Position numbers and translations under genes: made by a program. From positions 12,769,420 through 12,833,419 of the forward strand of contig CM020620.1 in assembly GCA_009829735.1 (NCBI GenBank): a DNA stretch of 64,000 nt. Direction: 5' to 3'. This stretch comes from Pyropia yezoensis. Lineage: Eukaryota; Rhodophyta; Bangiophyceae; Bangiales; Bangiaceae. Numbering within the stretch: the first letter of the stretch is position 1; each line of letters starts with the position of its first letter. Shown here one piece after another: positions 1 through 7,246 of the stretch. A model generated the notes under the pieces. It saw only the letters and a program-made list of their open reading frames with translations. It ran no database searches and was not told the origin of the DNA.

Positions 1-2246
1 TTTTTGGACTTCTCATTATTTGAGGCACCTGACGTCTGTCGTTTGAGGGCAATAGTTGATGCAGCTGGTCGAGCTCTCTCTTTTCGTGCTCTTTGTTTTC
101 TCCCTTTTCCGCTCGTCTCTGTCTCGTACGCCTCTTTCTCTCTCTGAGAATGTCACGTATCTTCCAACGGACGGTCGGAGGATGACAAGTAATTTAGGAA
201 CTAGGCTGGCTACCTTCTCGGAACTGCCTCGATTCGCACATGTATTAAATTCCGAGCCAACGGGGAGGCGTTCGAGAAGGCAATATAATAGTCCAACGAG
301 CGCGCGCGGACAACTGCTGTGAGCGGCTACTTTGCCCATCGAGTACTATTGAAGACGCAATCTTCAGACGCCTGTATCTCCGTTCGACCGACCTCAAGTA
401 GAATGAGAGTTGTATAGTAGCCGCCCTATGTGCACTTTTTGTCGGACGTACAATCGAGCACTCATTTCATTTCCGTCAAACCGGAATTTTCTGCACCGAA
501 CACTGGTCACCGGAATTTTATCTGACCCACGAGAAGACTCGCGTTACAGTGTGATCCAAACGGTATCTCGTTCCTCCATCGAGAAGGTTTGTGCTCAGGC
601 AGCGGCCTGCGGTCCACATGCAGATGTGGGCCCCACCGCCATCCAGGTGGCCCTGGAAAAGGTATTTGAGCTGCCGGAGACAGATACCCCCCCATGTGTC
701 TAAAGCGCAATCGCTTTTTTTTTCGCCGTTCTCCGAAGTACGGAAAATTGTGTAAACAGTTTACACTGAAGAATTTCGGATTCAGTGCACCTAAGGAGAA
801 CACAAGCTCTGCGGCTGGCTCTCGAGCAGCCCGATCCAGTGGCGCTGCCAGTCCGAAAGGAGCACGAGCCAAAGGTCATGGTTTTTCCAGCGTTACGCGC
901 CACATCTGTAGCAGGGTGCAGCCGGTGTGTGCAATGCTTGTCTTCCCCACAGGGACACGTTCCTCGTCTTTTCGAAAAACGGCTATTGCCAGCTAACGGC
1001 GCACTACAGCGAGCCTGGAAGCTTGCATCACCGATTCACCACTGAAAAACTTACAGCAGCGCGTCCAGAGCGTCTCTAGCGATGCCCTGAAATGCAGCGT
1101 GCATCTTTCCAGCCCGGTTACTCCTGCCTGCCAGACGCGGGTGTGCCAGTTGGTATAGTTAAATAAGGCGAGGACTAGGCTTGACGTTGGACCCGTCAGG
1201 GTCACCAAAGACCGCTAGGCGGGATCCCAGGCGTGAGAGTGTTCACGCCCCCCCAATGAGGGTAGACAGCGTGCCACCGCGGAGGTAGGCAGGCTAAAAG
1301 GAGAAACAAAGCAGATCCAAGAGAGAGAAAGAGGAGAGATAAAAAGGCGACCGCCAGAGGCGCCAACGGGCTCAAAGCCGGGTAGGTGGGTGGGGCGCGA
1401 GGGCAATCGAACGTGCCGGCCGACGACGGCCGGTGCGTGCCTCCCCGCGCCTCGCCTCTTGAGCACCGTCGGGCGGACAGGTGGCCCCGCCGCGTCGGAT
1501 ACACCAAGTAGCCCAAGCCCATCCCTCCGCCGGGGAGATCGGGATCCCACCCGCTAGGCGGACGCATAACGCCTTAACCTTCACAAACAAGGCACAAGAG
1601 TTGACGGAAGAAACACCGTCCGTCGTGTCTATGCTACTGGACAAAAGGATGACAAAATCTGGTCCTGAGGATTAATTAGGAGACATGGTGATAAATTCGC
1701 ATCGGGGGGTGTAAATTCGCATTTCGAGACGAGGCCGGGAAAGAGAATAGTACACCAGGAGAGAAACAGAGAGCGCACAAACGTGCAGAAGAAATGGCGT
1801 CACACAAGATCCGAGCACACGACACTGTGCGCCCCCATCAGGGCCTTCCCATCACAGAACTTGATTACACAAAAAACCACACTTTCTTGATCTCAAGCAG
1901 GGGAGGATGTCAATCGTGGAGGCACCGCTAACGGCGCTACTTGTGCAATGAACGGTGGGAACTCTAAGGCGTCTGTCCAACGGTGTGGAGTGAACTGAAG
2001 TGGCAAGCTATTGCCATCATGCTGACCGCCGTAACAAGAAGGACAGCCATTGCCGCGCAGAAAGTCAAGGAAGCCGCATCGAGTGCTTCGGGTCTTTGGG
2101 AAGCGGCGCTGCTCCGCATTTCATTTCCATGAGCAGAAAACTCTCTGGAGCAAGCTACTTAAAGGATGGCATGGATCGGGTTTACCAGCCCGTGGTGCGA
2201 GTATAAAATAACGTGTTACGAAGCGTTGTGTACAGGTGACAGGTCA
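1..2246. other. Intergenic, no supported gene
   Basis: No reading frame here resembles a protein family I know; the open frames are short and overlap on both strands. Base composition is mixed: about 1,200-1,560 is GC-rich, the rest close to balanced. The stretch ends directly upstream of the tRNA-Lys gene. Confidence 0.6.
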
Positions 2247-2333
2247 GCCGGGTTAGCTCAGTCGGTAATCAAATCGTCTCAGAGCGCCAGACTCTTAATC
2301 TGGTGGTCGGGGGTTCGAGCCCCCCACTCGGTG
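2247..2333 (+). tRNA. tRNA-Lys(CUU) with a 14-nt insert in the D-loop
   Basis: A full cloverleaf can be drawn by hand. The acceptor stem pairs 2247-2253 with 2326-2332 (G1-U72 and one internal G-U wobble), with discriminator G at 2333. The D-stem is GCTC (2256-2259) with GAGC (2282-2285). The anticodon stem is CCAGA/TCTGG around loop CTCTTAA, giving anticodon CTT. The T-arm is GGGGG-TTCGAGC-CCCCC (2309-2325). Between the normal D-loop end (GTCGGTA) and the 3' D-stem lie 14 extra bases (2268-2281). Without them the tRNA is 73 nt, the canonical length. The A-box (TAGCTCAGTCGG) and B-box (GGTTCGAGCCC) are intact and TTTT follows at 2341-2344. D-loop introns are known from Cyanidioschyzon merolae tRNAs; splicing here is inferred. 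Confidence 0.9.
2268..2281 (+). other. Putative ectopic tRNA intron (D-loop)
   Basis: Fourteen bases, ATCAAATCGTCTCA, interrupt the D-loop of the tRNA-Lys gene exactly before the 3' half of the D-stem. One base of ambiguity remains because an A flanks both ends. There is no insert at the usual eukaryotic intron position 37/38. That it is removed from the RNA is inferred from the perfect cloverleaf left without it. Confidence 0.75.
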
Positions 2334-2340
2334 GCAGTTA

Positions 2341-2344
2341 TTTT
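2341..2344 (+). terminator. Pol III terminator of tRNA-Lys
   Basis: A run of four T begins 8 nt after the discriminator base, the normal RNA polymerase III stop signal. Confidence 0.6.
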
Positions 2345-2410
2345 GCTACTACGTGCAAATGTACATCATAGCCACGACTCGGCCTATGACTGTACACTGG
2401 AGTCGAGCTA

Positions 2411-2872
2411 TTGCTGTTCTCCCAATTTTGGCCGATCCGGACAAGAACAACACTGCATGAACAACTGTGGGAGCCAATCGCGTGCTGGCAGGTGAGGGCG
2501 AGCCAATCGCGGGCTCTAGGGGCCCGATCGCCCAGAGCAGATGATTGGCTGCAGCCACAGTGGGCCTCTTACCGATCGCTGATTGGTCGAAACACTGTTG
2601 TTCTCTCGGCTGAGATCGCCGAAGATTCCCCCCACATCGGCTCGTTCCTCTCCGGAACAGTTGTCCAGCTTGTCTTGGTGTCTGTTCCACTCAGGTTCTC
2701 CCCTCCATGTGCTCGGAGTCCTGGGAAAGTCGCAGATCTTACTGTTTGCACAACAATGGAGGCTGATTCGGAGCTCTCATTGGTCAGAGAGGCATCCTGT
2801 GAGGCATGTCATTGGTCAGTGGACTGTTGTTCTTGTTCTTGTCCGGATCGGCCAAAATTGGGAGAACTGCAA
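2411..2872 (+). mobile_element. Non-autonomous TIR element (MITE-like), copy 1
   Basis: This 462-bp element has about 40-bp terminal inverted repeats. The left end begins TTGCTGTTCTCCCAATTTTG and the right end is its reverse complement with one early mismatch. It is flanked by TA on both sides (2409-2410, 2873-2874), which fits a TA target duplication as in Tc1/mariner-type elements. It has no coding capacity. Its inside carries six CCAAT/ATTGG boxes in both orientations (near 2474, 2503, 2543, 2582, 2780 and 2811). A second copy lies at 30,023-30,468. The mobilising transposase is unknown; the broken IS630/Tc1-type gene at 21.5-22.5 kb is a candidate relative, but no shared ends were found. 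Confidence 0.8.
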
Positions 2873-2874
2873 TA

Positions 2875-3539
2875 CTGTTACTTTCGAAACTGAGGCTGGT
2901 GTTGCAGCCGCAACGGTTGCATGTCGCGACGTCTCACTCAACAGCATATCCTAAATATATGGTTCAGCTAACCAGCACACTATTGCATGCATGCCATCAG
3001 CCATTGTCTTTACCTGCCAAAGCACAAGTGACGACACTTCCAGGGCAACGACGTGCTTTTTGCCAACCTACGGACGGTGCTTTGTGTCAATTTCACGCGC
3101 AGGTACCATGTTTAAATGCGCGGCATTAACAGTGTGCTCAGCGTAGTCAGCGACGGTGTGTGTGCCTCAGGTGATTTTCCTCTTTTCTCAGTTTTGTTTG
3201 ATGTTGTCCAAGTTAAGCTCAAACCCAGCACTAAGACTGGAAAACAGGCTGTAGCCATCCAATCAGCGAAAGAAATGCCCGTGGACCCAAGGGCGGCCGA
3301 CATGGACCCAGTCTTGACATCGAGCACGTCGGACAGATTGTGGACGTCAGCGGTAAAATAATAAGAAAGGGATTCGTTGTCGGACAGATTGTGGACGTCA
3401 GCGGTAGAATAATAAGAAAGGGACGTATTTTTTAACGCTCACTGTGAAGGCAGAGCTTGCAAACGTGTGTCACACAAGCACTGGCGTATGATGCGCGGCG
3501 TCGATCTGCAGTATTGGGAGCAGTGTAGTGCAAAATATT
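2875..3539. other. Intergenic with a 51-bp direct repeat
   Basis: No gene is recognised. At 3,329-3,379 and 3,380-3,423 a unit starting TCGGACAGATTGTGGACGTC is duplicated head-to-tail with a period of 51 bp and one clear substitution. The stretch lies downstream of the minus-strand tRNA-Leu gene. Confidence 0.6.
3532..3535 (-). terminator. Pol III terminator of tRNA-Leu
   Basis: On the minus strand a TTTT run starts 4 nt after the discriminator base of the tRNA-Leu gene. Confidence 0.55.
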
Positions 3540-3642
3540 TGATCAGAGTGGGACATTCCTCTTTCTCCCCCAGTTCGAACCCACGCCAACAATGTTGACT
3601 GCGACCTGAACGCAGCGCCTTAGACCGCTCGGCCATCTGACC
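3540..3642 (-). tRNA. tRNA-Leu(CAG) with a 20-nt insert in the T-loop
   Basis: Read on the minus strand, acceptor GGTCAGA (3642-3636) pairs with TCTGATC (3547-3541), discriminator A at 3540. A canonical A-box and D-arm (TGGCCGAGCGGTCTAAGGCG) follow. The anticodon stem is CTGCG/CGCAG around loop TTCAGGT, giving anticodon CAG. A class II variable arm can form (CAAC/GTTG). The T-stem is GTGGG/CCCAC, but its loop holds TTCGAAC plus 20 further bases. Removing these gives an 83-nt class II tRNA-Leu very close to the common eukaryotic sequence. The insert also removes the last CC of the B-box. T-loop introns are known in C. merolae; removal in vivo is inferred. Confidence 0.88.
3553..3572 (-). other. 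Putative ectopic tRNA intron (T-loop)
   Basis: On the tRNA strand the 20 bases TGGGGGAGAAAGAGGAATGT sit between T-loop base 60 and the 3' strand of the T-stem. They are purine-rich, unlike the pyrimidine-containing D-loop insert of the neighbouring tRNA-Lys, so the two inserts look unrelated in sequence. Confidence 0.72.
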
Positions 3643-3876
3643 CTCACTATAAGACCTAGCGGGGTGCACATATTATCACCATAGTTTGATCAGTGCACGC
3701 ACCGATGTCAACGAGGAGACTGGACGCCCCATGCTGCTGAATTGCACAGCAACGGCTTTTGTCGCGGTGGGGAGGGGACATGATTGGCTCAAAAGCTATA
3801 ATACATGGACGTGAGGCACTCTTGAAAGACCGACGTTCCGAGATGGTGCCGCAGAAAGGTCATTGTGGTTCTGTTA

Positions 3877-3991
3877 GTGCGTCCCGTAAAAAGTGGACGC
3901 GCACGTGTCGTGATCATGTCAAATATCGGCCACTGGACCATTCAAACCCACACTGCACGACCTGTGCACGTCCACTTTTTACTGGACGCAC
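3877..3991 (+). mobile_element. 115-bp MITE, copy 1
   Basis: This 115-bp element is bounded by 28-bp terminal inverted repeats starting GTGCGTCCCGTAAAAAGTGG; the arms differ at two positions. It is non-coding. A second 115-bp copy lies at 42,776-42,890 in the opposite orientation, about 94% identical by hand alignment. No clear target-site duplication was seen around either copy. Confidence 0.82.
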
Positions 3992-5343
3992 AATACCAGC
4001 CTTTGAATACACACTATTTACATGCCTGACTCAGGATGGTGGGGTGCAGTACACACTGCGTGCCTGACTCGGCATGCGTTTCGTAAATGTATGCGCGCGG
4101 AGGACTCTCGCGCACCCCGACCAGATCAATTTCTTGACGTTCGCTCATCGGCTGGCGCTCGACGGCGCTTCACCGCTGACACAAGCCCTCCGGACCCCGG
4201 TTGCTCCGCGAGCGAGGTCCAACACCACCGCAGCATCCTCACCCGCCGCCTCTCGTCTTTCCTCCCGCCACCTACAGCTGCCCCTCGTCCCCCCACTCCC
4301 GCGGCAGCACCAGCAGCCACACCAGCAGGCCGTCGCATTGGCAGTGGCGACGGGCGGCAATGGCTGTGGCGGCGGCCGTGGCCTGTCGGTGGCGCTGGGC
4401 GGCAACAGCGGCCGCGTCGCGGCGCCGCGCGAGCCGCTGGCCGCTGCCGCCGCCGCCGCTTGGCATCCCGCCCCGCCCCTCCCCGCGCGCGCGCCGCTGT
4501 GCGGGTGCGAGAGGAGTTGGTGGGGGTACCTGGTGGCGGCGGCAAGGTTTGGGGCGAGTGAGAGGGTGGGCAGAGGGGACGCGGGGCCACGGGCCGCGGC
4601 GCCCACGCCTGGTTGGTGGCGTGTCGCCGTCCCGGCGCCCCCGCCCCTCTTCCCCCTTTCCGCCGGAGGGGCGTTGGCGGGGCTGAGGCGTCCGGTGAAG
4701 CTCCGTTCTGCGCATGCCGCCCCCCCTCTCTCCTGCCCCTCCGCTGCCTCCCCGCGCGTTGCCCTTGTCGGGCACCGCGGCGTACAGCACGTCCCTGTCG
4801 GGCGGGGAGGGCGCGCGGGAGCGTCCGCTGGAGGCTGGGGAGAAGGGGGGATGTGGAAGCGGCGTGTGACTGGGAATAGGGAAGTGGCGTGTGAGTGGGG
4901 ATGGGGGGAGCCAACGCTGCGGTAGTCGCAAGGCTCCTAGGGCTGTGGCCAAAGGCGCGGTGGGTGTTGGGGAGCATGGGGGGGAGGAGGGGAGGAGAGT
5001 GGGAGGGGATGGCGGGTACAGCCACTTCGCCTGCCGGGGGCTAGCCCGGGGGGCTCGGCGGGCAGGCGGGTGGGTGGGCGGCGTGGGCGGGCGCGTGGGC
5101 GGTCGCGTGGGCGGCGAGGGGCGGCGGGGGGGCGGCGGCGGCTGGGCACCTGCTGGTGCAGGCGGTTGAAGAGCCGCGGCCACGGGTGTGTCCTCGGCGC
5201 CCGCCGCCACCGTGCGCACCTTGCCTCGCTCCCTCGTTTTGGCGCCGCACGACTTCCTGCGCCGGCTTGACGCGGCCGCCCCCCCCCCCCCCCCCCCTCA
5301 ACAACTGCTTTTCCCTATGTTTTACCCCCCCTTCTTTTCGATC
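3992..5343. other. GC-rich region upstream of the SOD gene, no supported gene
   Basis: From about 4,100 the sequence becomes very GC-rich and several long overlapping frames are open on both strands. They encode only Arg/Pro/Ala/Gly low complexity with no family motif. The open frames follow from the lack of AT-rich stop codons, so I do not call them. Poly-C runs lie at 5,280-5,297. The 3' end should include the promoter and leader of the SOD gene. Confidence 0.55.
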
Positions 5344-6399
5344 ATGGGCCTCCGCCGCCCCCTGGCGATTGTGGTGGCCGCCGCCGCGGTGGTGGCGGCG
5401 GTCGTCCCCCTCCCCCCGCCAGCGGCGGCTCAGCCGCCTCTTCCTCCTCCCATCTCCCTTCCCCTGACGCTGCCCATGCCCGACTCCCCACCAGTGGCTT
5501 TTTCGGAGGTTTCTCCGACGGCTTCTCTTGCGGCTTCTGCACCCGCTGATGGCGCCGGCTCTGTCGCCTCCCGGTGGGGCCCCTGCCGGGGCGCCCCCGC
5601 CCTGACGTGCACGCTGGCGCCTACGGCGGGGAGTGCCGTTGGCGGCCGCATCACGCTCACCCCCGTGGCCCGCACGGATGGCCGCTGGGCATGCGTCACC
5701 CGACTCGACGGGGTTGTGACGGGCCTGGCGCCTGGCGCCGTCAACGCGTGGCATGTCCACACGTGGGGGGATGTATCCGCCGACGACGGCACTGCCACGG
5801 GCGGGCACCTCAACCCCATGGGCGCGCCACATGCGCTTCCGGAGCAGGCGGAAGCGGCGGCGGCCGCCGCAGCGTCGGGGGCGGGGGACGGAGGTGATAG
5901 CGATGACGATGATGACGACGACGACGACGACGACGACGATGTCGACGATGACGATGGCGACGACGACGACAGCGGCAGCGGCAGCGGCGACGGCGGGCTT
6001 CAGGCTGGCGGTGGGTCGGGCGGCAGGGGCGGCGGCGGCGCGTGGGCGTACCGCCACCTGGGGGACCTCGGCAACTTGCCCCCCGCCGATGCAGCGGGCG
6101 TCGCGACTGTTGCCGGCCGGATGGATGGAGTGCTGTCGACACGCGCGGCGGTGGGGCGGGGGGTCATCATTCACGCGGCGCCCGACTTGGGCGTCCAGCC
6201 GACAGGAAACGCGGGCGCCCGGCTGGCGCAGTGCGTTCTGGGGGTGGCGGCGCCGACGGGGGGCGACGGGGGGGCGGGTGCAGGGACGGGAGCGGGTGGA
6301 GGTGGGGGTGGGGGCGGGGGCGGGGGGGGTGGCGGTGGGGGGGGGGCCTCGACACTGATCGAGGCGCTCCTCGGTGCGTTGCTGGCACTCTTCAAATGA
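5344..6399 (+). CDS. Secreted Cu/Zn superoxide dismutase with an expanded zinc loop
   Basis: This 351-aa protein should convert superoxide to H2O2 outside the cell or in the secretory path. The SOD_Cu fold is recognisable: copper ligands H137 and H139 (WHVHTWGD), bridging H155 (GGHLNP), zinc ligands H163, H238 (RHLGDLGN) and D241, copper ligand H277 (IIHAAPD), the gate arginine R293 and C297. The start at 5344 was chosen for its A at -3 and G at +4 and for the signal peptide that follows at once (MGLRRPLAIVV... AAA-Q). Oddities: the zinc loop between H163 and H238 is 75 residues instead of about 9, filled with a poly-Asp/Gly insert. The usual loop Cys (C57 in animal SOD1) is absent. The protein ends in a poly-Gly linker and a hydrophobic tail (ASTLIEALLGALLALFK), possibly a membrane or GPI-type anchor. 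An in-frame ATG at 5317 is a weaker start. Confidence 0.85.
   Translation: MGLRRPLAIVVAAAAVVAAVVPLPPPAAAQPPLPPPISLPLTLPMPDSPPVAFSEVSPTASLAASAPADGAGSVASRWGPCRGAPALTCTLAPTAGSAVGGRITLTPVARTDGRWACVTRLDGVVTGLAPGAVNAWHVHTWGDVSADDGTATGGHLNPMGAPHALPEQAEAAAAAAASGAGDGGDSDDDDDDDDDDDDDVDDDDGDDDDSGSGSGDGGLQAGGGSGGRGGGGAWAYRHLGDLGNLPPADAAGVATVAGRMDGVLSTRAAVGRGVIIHAAPDLGVQPTGNAGARLAQCVLGVAAPTGGDGGAGAGTGAGGGGGGGGGGGGGGGGGASTLIEALLGALLALFK
5895..5970 (+). repeat. GAC/GAT trinucleotide tract
   Basis: An imperfect (GAC/GAT)n microsatellite inside the SOD gene encodes a run of about 25 mostly Asp residues in the zinc-loop insert. It is expected to vary in length. Confidence 0.8.
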
Positions 6400-6601
6400 G
6401 GAGGGTGGGGGGAGGGACCGGGCGGGGCCGTGCATACAGGGGCGGCAGCCTGGCGCGCGCTCTGTGGCTCCCGCCGCGACGGACTCGACACGCACAAGGC
6501 CCACGCGGCCATAACCTAACTCCTCTTTGTCTTGCCGTCGTCTTTCCATGCAGCCACGGTTGCAGTCGCCTCCCCGCCACCCCCTTTCCCCTACCCCCAC
6601 T

Positions 6602-7246
6602 TCACGCCCAGAACCCGTCGGGCATGCCACACGCCACCCCCCCCCCCCGGTCTTCCACGACGCGCCCCCCGCCCCCCGGCGACGCCCACTCGCCCACCCG
6701 CACCAGCCCCCACCCCCCTTCCCGGACGCGGCCACACGCACACCCGCCCACCCCGTCCCCCCCCCCCGTGCACGCCAGCACCCCCGCCGTGCGGGCCACC
6801 GCGCACACCCCATCGCCGGCACAGTCACACGCCCAGCCGGGCGCACACACCCCCGCGTCACACGCACCGGGGGCGGCCCCGGGGCGGAGGCACAGCCGCA
6901 CGGGGGGAGCCGCGGGCGGGGCACACCGGCACGTGTCGCCAGTATTGCCACACGCTGCCGCGGCCTCTGCGGTGCGCAGCGCCCGCGTGGTGCGGGGGAG
7001 GCCCAGGCGGCTTGCGACAAAGCCCAATGCCATGTTGCCGCCGTCGAGCGCCCCCACCCCGGCTGACGCCGCCGTCGTCGCCAACGCTGTCACGGGAGGG
7101 AGGAGCGGGTATGCGACAAGGGGGAGGAGGACGGCGGCGGTGAGGAGCGCCAGCCGCAGCAGCGGGTGTGGTGTCAAGAGGCAAGGCGGGGCGCCCCTCC
7201 GACTACGGCGGTGGCAGGTTGTTGGGGGAGGGGTGCCCATGTCCAT
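6602..7246 (-). CDS. Small Cys-rich membrane or secreted protein, unknown function
   Basis: This 214-aa frame was chosen over competing frames for two reasons. Its ATG sits in a perfect context (ACCACCATGG on the minus strand). It also has coherent features: an N-terminal hydrophobic segment (about residues 28-58, LLRLALLTAAVLLPLVAYPL) acting as signal or anchor, followed by a Cys-rich stretch with spaced pairs (CGNTGDTCRC, then CLRPG, then CAPGWACDCAGDGVC). The Cys spacing suggests a small disulfide-bonded extracellular domain, but I recognise no family. The C-terminal 60 residues are Gly-rich. It converges with the SOD gene, 200 bp apart. The surrounding DNA is so GC-rich that chance frames are common, so this call is tentative. 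Confidence 0.42.
   Translation of the reverse strand: MDMGTPPPTTCHRRSRRGAPPCLLTPHPLLRLALLTAAVLLPLVAYPLLPPVTALATTAASAGVGALDGGNMALGFVASRLGLPRTTRALRTAEAAAACGNTGDTCRCAPPAAPPVRLCLRPGAAPGACDAGVCAPGWACDCAGDGVCAVARTAGVLACTGGGDGVGGCACGRVREGGWGLVRVGEWASPGGGGRVVEDRGGGVACGMPDGFWA

Noticed and set aside
4074-5219. Several frames of 90-315 codons on both strands upstream of SOD
   Set aside because: They overlap each other, encode only Arg/Pro/Ala/Gly, and exist because stop codons are rare in such GC-rich DNA.
5188-5343. Upstream extension of the SOD frame
   Set aside because: It begins with GTG, crosses a poly-C tract and would bury the clear signal peptide; the ATG at 5344 has a better context.
5041-7020. 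Long minus-strand frame over the SOD gene
   Set aside because: It is the GC-rich complement of the SOD coding sequence and flanks; it has no domain and is pure low complexity, while the plus strand has all SOD ligands.
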